From Zopfochytrium polystomum (Eukaryota > Chytridiomycota > Chytridiomycetes > Chytridiales > Chytridiaceae), in contig JAIVFJ010000070.1 in the NCBI GenBank assembly GCA_025765615.1, positions 62,001 through 126,000 on the forward strand: a DNA stretch of 64,000 nucleotides, read 5' to 3'. Shown in pieces: positions 19,615 to 29,800 of the stretch. The position numbers and the translations under genes were made by a program. Under the pieces are notes generated by a model. That model searched no databases. It was not told the origin of the DNA and saw nothing but the letters and a program-made list of their open reading frames with translations. The stretch's first letter is position 1. Every line of letters begins with the position of its first letter.

Positions 19615-22600
19615 GGGGCAATTCCCTGGACCCTCCTCCAAGCTGCCCCTGTTTCATCACCACCACCAGCACCACAAACACCTCAGATTCTAAGCCCCAC
19701 CAACTCACCATGGATGTCAAGATTCAACTCTCACCCAAGTCAACCATCACAACCAAGGCCCTTATAGACTCTGGATCATCCTGCAACATCATTGATGCCA
19801 CCCTTGCCAAGTCTTGTGCCATTCCCACCATCAAGAAATCCATACCCCTCAAGGTCCACTTTGCCAATCATGCTCTGTTCAAGGAAATCAGCCATGAAAC
19901 CAAGCTAAACCTCCACATCCAAGACTTTCCACCATCCATGGTCAATCTGGAAGTATTGGATCTTGGCTCACCCACATTCTCTGTCATCCTGGGATTACCA
20001 TGGCTGCAAGCCCAGAACCCTGCCATTGATTGGGTCACTGGTCAAGTCCAACCTCCACCAATCGGAACAGTCACCCAAAACTCAAGTCAAGCCCCCAAGT
20101 CTCATGCTCTCAAGCCCTTGATTCAAGATTCACAGCCAGCCAAGACTCAAGTTCCACAGTTCACAGTTCACAGTCAAGATTCAAGTAGAGCTCATAGAGC
20201 TCACAGTCATGGCCATGACTCTTGTTCACAGAACCCACAGTCAAAGATTCAAGTACCACAGTTCACAGTCCACATTCAAGATTCAAGTTCCACAGCTCAC
20301 AGTCTTTGCCAAGAACAGAACTCTCAGTCAAAGATTCAAGAATCACAGTTCTCAGTCAAGAATTCAAGCCCCACTGCTGAGGAGCACGACAACCTGGACC
20401 CATCAGACCTTTTGCTGGCATCCAAGCTACCAAAAGAATATCTCCCTTATGCTGATGTGTTTTCCAAGACCAAGGCAGACCTGCTACCAGCTCAGAGGCC
20501 TTATGACTGTGAAATCCCACTCAAGGATGAAACTTGCAGCCCACCTTTCAAGCCACTGTACCACCTCTCTCCACCAGAAGCCAAGGCCCTCCAAGAATAC
20601 ATTGAAGAAATGCTGAACAAGGGATTCATCCAACCTTCCAAGTCACCAGCTGGAGCTCCCATCTTTTTTGTCAAGAAGAAGGATGGGGGACTGAGACCCT
20701 GTGTGGACTACAGAGATCTCAATGAGATGACAGTCAAGAACCGCTATCCACTGCCTCTCATCTCTGAATTACTGGACAAACTGAGCCATGCAAGGATATT
20801 TTCCAAGATTGACCTCAGAGGTGCCTACAATTTGGTCAGAATTAAGCCCCAGGATCAATGGAAGACTGCCTTCAGATGCAAATACAGTCACTTTGAGTAC
20901 TTGGTCATGCCCTTTGGACTTACCAATGCTCCAGCTATTTTCCAAGGCATGATGAATGACATCTTCAGGGATATTCTGGACCTTTTTGTCATTGTCTACC
21001 TGGATGATATCCTGGTATTTTCGTCCGACACTGCAAGCCATATGGGACATGTCAAGACTGTCTTGGAGAGACTCAGACAGCATCACCTCTATGCAAAGCT
21101 GGAGAAGTGTGAATTCCACAAGACCTCCATTGAGTTTTTGGGGTTCATTGTGTCTGACAAAGGGATCTCCATGGCACCAGATAAGATCCAAACTATTCTT
21201 GAATGGAAGGCTCCAAATTCCATCAAGGATGTTCAAAGCTTCCTTGGGTTTTGCAACTTCTACAGAACCTTCATTGCCAACTATTCTGCCATAGCCAAGC
21301 CTCTCACTGATCTCACCAAGAAGACCACCAAGTTTGAATGGACCCCAGCAGCAGAGCAAGCCTGGCTAGCTCTTAAGACAGCAACCACAAGTGCACCACT
21401 CCTTAGGCATGTGGATCCCTTGCTTCCCTTCACCTTGGAAACTGATGCCTCAGACTATGCCCTCGGTGCTGTTCTGTCCCAGCCAAGCTCTCAGGACCCC
21501 TCTGCTCCTCTGCATCCAGTGGCATATTACTCCAGGAAGCTGAACAGTGCTGAGTGTAACTACACAGTCCATGACAAGGAGTTGCTTGCAATTGTGGAAG
21601 CATTCAAATTCTGGAGACACTACTTGGCTGGTTCTAAAGGCATCTCTGTCTATTCTGATCACAAGAACCTCACCTTCTTCAGGGCAAGGAGGTTGCTCAA
21701 GCAGAGGCATGCCAGGTGGGCTGAACTGCTCTCTGAGTATGACTTTAAGCTGTGCTATTCTCCTGGCCACCTGAACACTGTGGCTGATGCCCTGTCAAGA
21801 AGAACAGACCTTGCACCTGAAGGGGGAGATGGTTTCACCCCACCATCCAAGACACACCTTTCATTGCTTCCTGACAGTGTGTGGGCCCATGCTATTTCCA
21901 AGGACCCCAAGCCTCACAAGATTCAAATCAGCCAAGAGGAGGAAAAACTTGAGATACTCAAGACAAGGCATGATGCAGCAACAGCTGGACACCCAGGAGA
22001 GCACAAGGCATATGAGCTTGTTTCCAGAGACTTCCACTGGCCAGGCATGAGGAAGTACATCAAGAACTATGTCAGCAGCTGTGAAACCTGTCAAAGAAAC
22101 AAATCCAGCAGACACAAGCCCTATGGACTTCTGGAGCCCCTCCCAATTGCCATCAGCCCTTGGTCATCAATATCCATGGACTTCATTGTGAAACTGCCCC
22201 CATCCCATGGATTTGACTCTATCCTTGTTGTCATCTGCAGAAGGACAAAGTTGGCCCATTTTATCCCCTGCACTGAGAATATAGATGCACAAGGAACAGC
22301 AGACCTGTTTTTGCAGCACATATTCAGGCTCCATGGGCTGCCTCAGTCAATCATCAGTGACAGAGGACCTCAGTTCAGATCTCAATTTTGGAAAGCACTC
22401 ACAACAGCCCTTGGAATCAAGTCTCAACTGTCAACTGCTTATCACCCTCAGACTGATGGACAAACAGAAAGAACAAACCAGACTCTGGAGCAGTATTTGA
22501 GGTGCTATGTCAGCTATCAACAGGATGATTGGCCCACCCTCCTTCCGCTGGCAGAATTTGCTCTCAACAATTCTCTCCACTCAAGCACCCAGCTATCTCC

Positions 22601-23249
22601 TTTCTTTGCAACCTATGGCTTCAATCCAAGAGGAGATCTTTTGGGACAAGAGACCCTATCCAATGTCCAAGCTCCTGCTGTGGCTTCACACTTGCATAAG
22701 CTCAAGATCATCAGCACCTTCCTGGACTCCACCCTGAAGCAAGCCCAAGAAGATGCCTCAAGATTTGCCAACACTCACAGAATGGACCATGACCTTGCTG
22801 TGGGTCAGCAAGTTTGGCTTCTGAGGAAGAACTTGCAGACCAAAAGACCAAGTCCCAAGCTAGACAACCTCAAGTTGGGACCTTTCAAGATCTTGGAGCA
22901 AATCAATCCAGTCACCTTCAAGCTGGATCTCCCTGCATCCATGAAGATCCACCCAGTTTTCCATGTCAGCCTTTTGGAGAAGTTTGTGGCCAATTCCATT
23001 CCAGGCAGAGTTGTTCCTCCTCCTCCTCCAGTTGAGGTAGAAGGTGAAGAGGAATTTGAGGTTGAACAAATCTTGGATGCCAAGTGGTTTGGAAGGACAC
23101 TCAAGTTCCTTGTTAAGTGGAAAGGTTACTCAGATGCTGACAACACCTGGGAACCTGAGTCAAACCTCACTCACTGCCAAGACCTTCTGCTCGAGTTCAA
23201 GACCAGGTACCCCACCAAGTTGCAGAAGAGGCCTAAAAGGGGGAGATGA
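19530..23249 (+). CDS. pol: Gypsy Pol polyprotein with chromodomain, copy 2
   Basis: 1239 codons in the -1 frame relative to gag. The frame opens upstream of the slippery site, so the mature product is made as Gag-Pol and starts near codon 20. Modules by codon number: protease DSG near 80; a low-complexity repeat-rich linker about 190-290; reverse transcriptase with YLDD at 490-493; RNase H with TDASD near 639; integrase HHCC finger 814-854; integrase core Asp 884, Asp 944, Glu 980 (35 residues between the last two, the D,D35E pattern); GPY/F module near 1115; chromodomain about 1174-1225. The stop TGA abuts the 3' LTR, preceded by AAAAGGGGGAGA. The chromodomain places it among chromoviruses, whose integration is guided to marked chromatin (family knowledge). 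Confidence 0.96.
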   Translation: MFLLWLQGACCQGLPKEEAPKLPGPGSLRGNSLDPPPSCPCFITTTSTTNTSDSKPHQLTMDVKIQLSPKSTITTKALIDSGSSCNIIDATLAKSCAIPTIKKSIPLKVHFANHALFKEISHETKLNLHIQDFPPSMVNLEVLDLGSPTFSVILGLPWLQAQNPAIDWVTGQVQPPPIGTVTQNSSQAPKSHALKPLIQDSQPAKTQVPQFTVHSQDSSRAHRAHSHGHDSCSQNPQSKIQVPQFTVHIQDSSSTAHSLCQEQNSQSKIQESQFSVKNSSPTAEEHDNLDPSDLLLASKLPKEYLPYADVFSKTKADLLPAQRPYDCEIPLKDETCSPPFKPLYHLSPPEAKALQEYIEEMLNKGFIQPSKSPAGAPIFFVKKKDGGLRPCVDYRDLNEMTVKNRYPLPLISELLDKLSHARIFSKIDLRGAYNLVRIKPQDQWKTAFRCKYSHFEYLVMPFGLTNAPAIFQGMMNDIFRDILDLFVIVYLDDILVFSSDTASHMGHVKTVLERLRQHHLYAKLEKCEFHKTSIEFLGFIVSDKGISMAPDKIQTILEWKAPNSIKDVQSFLGFCNFYRTFIANYSAIAKPLTDLTKKTTKFEWTPAAEQAWLALKTATTSAPLLRHVDPLLPFTLETDASDYALGAVLSQPSSQDPSAPLHPVAYYSRKLNSAECNYTVHDKELLAIVEAFKFWRHYLAGSKGISVYSDHKNLTFFRARRLLKQRHARWAELLSEYDFKLCYSPGHLNTVADALSRRTDLAPEGGDGFTPPSKTHLSLLPDSVWAHAISKDPKPHKIQISQEEEKLEILKTRHDAATAGHPGEHKAYELVSRDFHWPGMRKYIKNYVSSCETCQRNKSSRHKPYGLLEPLPIAISPWSSISMDFIVKLPPSHGFDSILVVICRRTKLAHFIPCTENIDAQGTADLFLQHIFRLHGLPQSIISDRGPQFRSQFWKALTTALGIKSQLSTAYHPQTDGQTERTNQTLEQYLRCYVSYQQDDWPTLLPLAEFALNNSLHSSTQLSPFFATYGFNPRGDLLGQETLSNVQAPAVASHLHKLKIISTFLDSTLKQAQEDASRFANTHRMDHDLAVGQQVWLLRKNLQTKRPSPKLDNLKLGPFKILEQINPVTFKLDLPASMKIHPVFHVSLLEKFVANSIPGRVVPPPPPVEVEGEEEFEVEQILDAKWFGRTLKFLVKWKGYSDADNTWEPESNLTHCQDLLLEFKTRYPTKLQKRPKRGR
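19587..19650 (+). promoter_or_regulatory. -1 ribosomal frameshift signal between gag and pol
   Basis: Slippery heptamer C CCA AAC (19587-19593, in the gag frame), 5-nt spacer, then an 8-bp perfect stem GGTCCAGG/CCTGGACC (19599-19606 with 19625-19632). The loop segment AGGGGCA (19614-19620) can pair with TGCCCCT (19644-19650), giving an H-type pseudoknot. The shift joins Gag just after the zinc knuckle to the pol frame. The same signal is at 3762 (minus, copy 1) and 61640 (copy 4), but it is deleted in copy 3. Confidence 0.75.
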
Positions 23250-23512
23250 TGTTATGAATCACCCTCTGGAAACCTCTGGAACCTTCTTTGCTTTCCTGAC
23301 TTGTCTTGTTGTCATTGGTATCATTGGTATCATTGTATTACTAATTGCTCTTTCTGGAACTTTCTTTGAGTCTTGACAAGGAAGACTCTCAAAAGGTATA
23401 AAAGGGGGATGGGGGACCTGTCCCATCCCTCAAGTGAATTATTGTTTCCAATACAATCATCACTCCTCTCAGTTCCTTGTCTGCCTTGTCCTGTCCTGCC
23501 ATGTTCCTGACA
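23250..23512 (+). repeat. Gypsy copy 2, 3' LTR (263 bp)
   Basis: Same length as the 5' LTR; the one difference seen is CATG in place of CCTG near the 3' end. Followed by the target duplication AGAAT at 23513-23517. Confidence 0.96.
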
Positions 23513-23517
23513 AGAAT

Positions 23518-24800
23518 CAATCATGTACGGAAGAGAGGCTATGCCTGTGTGTGACGCGCTCACTGTTGCAGTGTTCACAAAGAAGTAGAAGCGAGAGGGA
23601 CTGTTTATTTGAGAAGAAGAAGAAACAGATGGCCCTCCTGTAGCAGGTTGAGGGTGAAATCCAGAGGAAGGAACAAGAGTTGCTTGTGGTACAGCCACAG
23701 TTGCTGAGGCTGAAGCATGGTTTGGTTGAGCTGGTGTGAAGTGCTGCACTTGGAGCCTGGCTGAGATGGCATTGGCTCAGCGCATGTGCAGGCAGTGCTC
23801 TGCGTGTGTGCGTTGGTGGCCAAGTTTGGAATCTCTGCACAGAACTTGCACCTGGTGCCTTCAACTCTTCCAAGATGTTGATGGATTGAGGTAGCCTTTG
23901 GCCCGGCCTATGGGTGACTCCTGGCTTGCAGCGGTCACAACAGTCCCTTTCCATGTGGTGAACGTATGCCTTGTGGTAACCACACCAGTAGCATGGCCTA
24001 TCCCCACGACGAGGGGAGCAAGAGCAGTTGTGGTTATCATGGATGTTGTGACCCCTGTTGTCATCGTTCCTGTAGTTGCTTCCTTGGCGATAGTTTCATT
24101 TTTCGTTCTGCTTGCTCAAGGTCATTGCAGCCCCCTTGGATGTGGTCACTTCAGTGGCGTCTATCCTCGCAATCGTCATGGTTGTCACCGTGGTTGTTGC
24201 CTACTTGATACCAGTTGCGGTTGTTGCAGCAGTTCCTGCGGTCTTCCTCTTCATCTGCCTCAAGGGCAGTCAACACAGCAGTAAGCTCATCCATGATATT
24301 CTTTAGATCATTGAAGCGGGCATCATTGTTTTGAAGTGCTGCCACAAATGGTCCAAAACGACTATGAGCTGAGCCGCGTGCGAGGTCTGTGCGCAGTTTG
24401 CTCTGCAATTTGCGTACAAACTCATCAAGTCTGTTCTGGCCATGACCTTGGATGAATAGTCGCTGAAGTCACTCAATCTTGCGCACATAAGAATTCAGAT
24501 CTTGGTAATGCAAGGGGCTTTGAGTGTCTGTGCGTAGCTGCAGCCCTGACCATCAATTTTCAAAATCATCAATCGAGCTGGATGGGCGGGCATTGTTGAA
24601 TGTTCGGCAAATGGCAGCCACACAGTCTCAATAGAGGTGAATGTTGCAGCAGAGCTCAAACAAGTGCAAGGTCTCTGGAAGCCTGATCATCAAAGCTGAT
24701 CGAGCTGTTTCGTTCTCCTTGATGAAGGTGGCGTGCATCTTCAGCACAGCATTCATGAACTCTGATGAAAGCGGAATAGAGTGAACTTAGAGCAATTTGG
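23518..24800 (-). pseudogene. Copia Gag region, decayed
   Basis: Minus-strand segments in more than one frame resemble a Copia Gag: an N-terminal part near 24408-24151 followed by a zinc-knuckle-like sequence at about 23995-23940. The knuckle reads CYWCGYHKAYVHHMERDC, with the first two Cys at the normal spacing but 7-8 residues before the His instead of 4. The frame toward 23517 ends at the Gypsy insertion. Frames are broken, so it is not functional. Confidence 0.55.
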
Positions 24801-25312
24801 TGTCCAGCTGGGGTGACTTGTCACACAAGAAAGGACAAAATTGTGGTTGGAGGTAGTGGTAGTTTGACTTTTTGGACCCCCCATATCAAAATCTCTTGTA
24901 GCTCCTGCTGTGGGCGTCGTAGCGGGGTGCGTTAGGTATTAATGGAAAGAACAGAAGCAGGAGAATACAGGTATGCAAGGGCGTCTTCCTATCGTTTCTC
25001 CCCGTTGCGACGATGTCGCTCAAAGTTGAGGAAGCGTTTTTTGACTTTGGCGATCAATCAAATTCCGTAGAGACAACGTAGAGAGCTCTGTGATACTTCG
25101 TTGAAAAGAGGAGATTCAGGGCTTTTGAATGCATTATAGCAAGCCCGGATTGAATGACAGGGTCGGCCGGGAGAGGGCGTTGAAAATTTTGGGCCTCTCA
25201 AATCAAATGGTTTCTAAAGTTGAGATATGCTGATTCTGTTTGTTGGAGGTGGTAGAGTGTTTTCCGAACTAGAATCTGTGGTTGATGCAGCCAGGTAGCT
25301 GGCACGCTGATG
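24801..25312 (-). other. Copia 5' internal leader, no open frame
   Basis: Between the gag-like region and the 5' LTR. No coding similarity recognised. The bases inside the LTR (TCAGCGTGCCAG in element sense) are where a primer binding site should be; I could not assign a tRNA. Confidence 0.4.
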
Positions 25313-25731
25313 TGTAAACAGTCTACTCTAAGTGAGTGAGTGGAAGGAGTGAATGAAGTGGAGATGTGTGTTTTTTTTTGTGGGTGGTCCTTCTCCCCAA
25401 CTTGGAGAGAAAGGAGAAAAACTCTGTTATGAATTATTGATACATAATGATGATATACACGCTGTAATAGTTGCTAGGCAAGCGTGACTGGGACAGGGTA
25501 AAAACCTCTCCTATATTATCTGCTTGAGCAGAGGAGGAGGAAAACTGTTGACACCGGGTTTTCGTTCCACTTAATACTCAGAGTATTTGTCATCAGTGCA
25601 AGCCAGCGCCCAGGTCTGCATTGGCAGTGGCTCGCTCTTCCATGGGCATTGTGAGAACGATAACTGACAGTCACAATAGGTTCAGGTCCGTCTTGTGCCT
25701 CTAGCTGCTAACCAGTCAGTTCCGCCTAACA
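25313..25731 (-). repeat. Copia 5' LTR (419 bp)
   Basis: Near-identical to 16415-16833; about three substitutions by eye. Followed by GTCGC (25732-25736). Confidence 0.95.
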
Positions 25732-25736
25732 GTCGC

Positions 25737-25908
25737 CTTCCTTGGCACAACAAGGTTTGGGTTAGTGTTGGGCTTTATCAGTCAAGAGATATCTTCCACA
25801 GTGATTCCCCTGGGGGCATCGACACCAGGAACACCCCAGAATGAAAACACCCCAGAAATGGAATCCCCTGCACTAGCCCCTCCTTTAGGGTTCCTTAGAA
25901 ACAAATAA
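25737..25908 (+). pseudogene. Right part of the interrupted ORF
   Basis: Continues the frame of 16309-16414 after removal of the Copia element and one target duplication, and stops at TAA 25906-25908. About 57 residues, ending in a proline-rich tail. No domain recognised. Confidence 0.4.
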
Positions 25909-26709
25909 ACCCTGGACCATGACGCATCCAGTTTTCCTGAGACAACATGCATAGAACCAATCTGCCTGGATATCCGGTAACCGAGAAATTTCCGATGCAT
26001 CCTGAGTTGCGAACTGCACCACAAAGTCGAAAAGCGAATCCTTTGACTGGAATGTGGTCCACGGGCGGTGCTGTCCGAAAATCATCCATTGTGGTGTGGG
26101 TACCTTCATAAAATGCTGGACTCGGCAAAATATGTTTTTGCTGGCGGAATTGCCAAAAAATAAGGGACAAAGGCGCTATTCGTGCCAACCCTGACCGAGT
26201 GGCCTCCAGTCTTCCACATTCCAGAGAGAATGTAAGTTGGTACATGGTGGCCCTGGCAAGGTACCTTGCCGGGAACAGCTCTTTCAGGAACAACTTCATC
26301 ACAGATATGACGAGGTCGGCGCCTCCTGCAACGCAGCCCCACTTCTACCCGCTGGGAACACAAGCCAAGATCTACAAAGTGGTGGGCAATATACTCAGAC
26401 TGCTGCTACTGCAGTCGGACTTTTCGTGGGCGCTACTCACGTAACACAGGAGTTATGATGGGGCTCGTCGAAGTGGTCGCGGTCAGCACACAACACTGGT
26501 CATGTTGGAATCACGGCTCCTGTATAGACTACACCCCTTTTGCTGGAGGTGCCAGCGGCCATAACAGCAAGGACCGCTTCAGTGCACCTGCGGAGGAGAT
26601 CCAGGTCCGTGCTTGATTGCAAAGGCGAGCTCAACAGGGAGGCTGCTCTGTGCGCTCTCTTCGGCCCTGGTCATCAGCGGGTAAGGTTAGATTTTGTCCA
26701 GCTTCGAAC

Positions 26710-26767
<58 letters not shown>

Positions 26768-26866
26768 CAGAGGGAGAGTGTGTGGGTGAGTGAGAGAGAG
26801 TGAGAGAGACAGTGACTTGTCTGTCGTGTTTTTGTTGAACAACTTCGCCGTCGTCCGCCTCCACAC
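25909..26866. other. Intergenic, upstream of the FN3 membrane protein gene
   Basis: Only short frames on both strands without domains. A (GA)n microsatellite lies at about 26707-26760, 107 bp before the next start codon. No gene called. Confidence 0.5.
26707..26760 (+). repeat. (GA)n microsatellite
   Basis: About 25 GA dinucleotides followed by a looser GAGAGAC-rich tail to about 26815. Confidence 0.93.
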
Positions 26867-29800
26867 ATGTCCCCACCAACCCTCCTGGTTGCTGAGACGA
26901 CCACTGGCAGTAACGCTTTCACTCGTGACTCGTTTACCAGTCTCAACGAAGGGGAAAGTGCGGATACGGAAGATGAAGGGGTTCGGGGAGCGGAAACAGA
27001 CGAGGAAGAGGACGATACAATGAGCGCTTCCACCACATCCAGCATTTCATGCCGCATGTATGATTCCACAACATTGCAAGCCAGGACGCAGGGATCGGAA
27101 GCTACAGTTAATAGCCGCTGCTCGAAAGCTCATATTGAGTCGAACGGTCCCGATCGTGATTCCTCTCCCTCTGTGGATGCCCAGCAGCGTCGGCCATCAG
27201 TGTTTCTGCACAAATCAGAGGCACTTGAGCCAGCTCGATCTCAGTCACCAAGCAGGCATTGCCGCAGTCCCTTGGCAACTCCTTCGTACTCACCGATTGA
27301 TCCAAAGTCCATTGGCGCGACAGCAAGCTTCGCTCAACCTCCACCTCCTTATGAGGATGTTGTTGCTGTGAGGCCAGCGACTCCCGCAGCGCTAATTGAC
27401 AAGGATATCCTTGACAGCATCACTTCCTTCATGGAAAGGTGTGCTAAATTCTCGTTATGGCAGTTATGGTTCCCGGTTTTGTTGCTGAGCCTAATGAGGA
27501 CAGTTTTAGGCACCGTGCGGTTGAAGTCGTAATGGTCTGGTCCCTTATGGCCTTCATCAACTTCTGGACAGGTACGATTTCTCCTTCAAAGTGTGAAACT
27601 CACACCAACTTTCATCTTGACTTTCCAGCATTCCCAATCGAGTGGCTTTTCTTCTTGTACTTTTCCATCACCATCTTTTCTCAAGCTTATGACCTCGGTC
27701 GTTCCGTCTTCTGCCTGCTCGTGTCCGTGATTGTCCTTGCAGATCTGCTCATTTACTTCACTTTCCCGTTCAAGTTCACCGCACTCGCATCCACAATCGT
27801 CGTTAATTCATTCCTCGTATACGGAATTCAAGACCTCAACTTTTCTTGCGACATGGACAACGTTGGCGCTTGGCTTCTTGTTCTGGCCATGATGTTTATT
27901 CGCTTCACTTTTTGGTTCTTAACTTCCATTCTCACAACCCCACAATCCGGATCGAACGATTCCAAGCCGACCGAATTTGCAACAAGTGTGCAAAGCGAGA
28001 GCGCGGTAGACCCCACCTATCCGGCACCTACAAGAACAGTATCGACGATTTTGCCTCTTCACCTTTCGCTGGATCCTCCACTCTTCGTATCAGTGGTGGC
28101 TGCCCACTGCAGCGGCTTTGGTCTTTGCTACTTTCTGTGGAAGTTAGGATTTCTTGTTCACCGAAACATTGATCGATTTACATACGCTTTGGGGCCACTG
28201 CTTCCATCCGTACCCGAAGTTCGCATTCTTGAGCTCGACGAATCAAGTGTCAAAGTTAATTGGTTCTTCAGATCTTCCGATCCCGATCATCCAAATCCTT
28301 CAACTCCTATTGCTGAATCAGCATTTCTTCAAGTCATCAAGTTTGCCGTTGAGCTGAATGGAACGATTGTTGGCGAGGTATCGCGCGGCGACCGTACAGT
28401 TTTAGTCACTGGACTCTCACCCGAGACGCGCTATGCAGTTCGGATATGGGCTGTAAGAAACAAGCGAATTCGAACGCCAACAGAGTATGTTTTTGTTCGG
28501 ACCCTCAAACAAAGTAAAGAGATGTTTCAATTCAATCCACTTCGGTTGCATGGCTCATATTGTTAGCAGGTTTTGCCAAAGCGATTGAGGATCGATGTTC
28601 TACGGCTGGGATCGCACCAACAGCCGCAAGCGCAATCGCTGCCGCTGAAGCTCAGGAGAAGGAGGATGAGGCAGAGCTGGCACGATTGTCGTCAGACCTC
28701 GCGCATATCGAACACCTTCTGTCCGATACCGAGCGCCACGTGATGGAAGCCAATCAGCAGTTTATTCGCGATGAGGCTGCGCTTCGTGCTCAACTTGCCG
28801 AGTTGAAGGAGACGCGCAGACGACATGACGCCCCGCGAGCGGAAATGCGTGCCCAGGCGAAAGAATTGGAGGACGCCAAAGTCGAAAGCGAAGTTCGCCG
28901 CCGCGCCGGTTTGGAAAGGCAGGTCAAAGCGGCCCGAGCTGGCCTCGATGAGGTTCAGGCGCAACTCCAAGCCCTATCTGCCGAAGTCGAGAAAGTGAAG
29001 GCAAAGACTCGCGGAATAGAAGGAGATCGCCGGCGAAAGGCGGCAGCGGAAGCAGCCGCCGCGGAGAAGTCATTGGAAGGAAAGCGTGGAGAATTCAAAG
29101 TATTGGAAGGTATCGTAAGGGAAAAGAGGCAAGGAGTCGCGGAACTTCGAGGGATCGTTCGAGAGCTCGAGGAGAAACGCAGTACGGTGGAGAAAGAGAT
29201 TGAACGCATGGAGGTTACGAGTGGAGATGCTATCGCCGCGAGGGGTGATCGCAAGAGGAGAAAAAGCGTCACCGGCAACTTCGGGTCGGCATTTCCGTCA
29301 ACCCCTCCAGCTCAGCAAGCGGATGCATCTGCTCGTCTCACAGCTTTGGATCAGGATGAACGATCCGCCAGCGATCTTCTCGCTACTCTGCGTCAAGAAC
29401 GCCAGTCCTTGACTGAACAGCTTGAGCAGGAAGGGCGCGATAAGTTGCGACTTTTGAGTCAGCTATCTTTGGCCCGAAAAGCGAAAGAGGAACGAGACGC
29501 ATCAGCGGCAGCAGCAGCCGTGGCCACCACTGCTGCGACTAACTTAGCAGGAAAGCAAGGACACAGAACAAGCGTTGGTGGGAGACCTCCGTTGGCTCCG
29601 ACCGCTCGTGGCGCGATAGGCGTCGGTCGCGGTGTTTCGAGTGGTATGAACTCCGCGGTGATCGGAGCTCAGGAATCATCTGTCTGCACATCATCGACCA
29701 TTCCATCACCAGGCTCAGTCTCGCCGGCACTGTCGGCAGGTAGCGCTTCTTCAGCAATGTCATCCTCAGCAGGCTCCGGATCGGCTGTGAATTCAACACC

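Larger units (their letters stand above)
18388..23512 (+). mobile_element. Intact Ty3/Gypsy chromovirus copy 2 (5125 bp)
   Basis: Complete element: 263-bp LTRs (18388-18650 and 23250-23512), self-primer site, gag, -1 frameshift signal, full pol with C-terminal chromodomain, polypurine tract before the 3' LTR, and a 5-bp target duplication AGAAT. By eye the two LTRs differ at one base near their 3' ends (18639 versus 23501), so insertion is recent. It sits inside the Copia element, so it is younger than that element. It is the only copy in the window in which every coding module is seen to be open. Confidence 0.97.
16415..25731 (-). mobile_element. Ty1/Copia element with internal RT deletion, split by Gypsy copy 2
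   Basis: Minus-strand element bounded by 419-bp LTRs (25313-25731 is the 5' LTR, 16415-16833 the 3' LTR) and a perfect 5-bp target duplication GTCGC. A polypurine tract ending GGGGGG abuts the 3' LTR. In element order it carries gag (about 24800-23520), the Gypsy insertion, a protease-like region and pre-integrase (about 18400-18070), the start of integrase (about 17840-17640), and RNase H with the pol C-terminus (about 17590-16850). Most of integrase and essentially all of RT are missing between about 17640 and 17590, so it is non-autonomous. By eye the two LTRs differ at about three positions. Confidence 0.92.
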
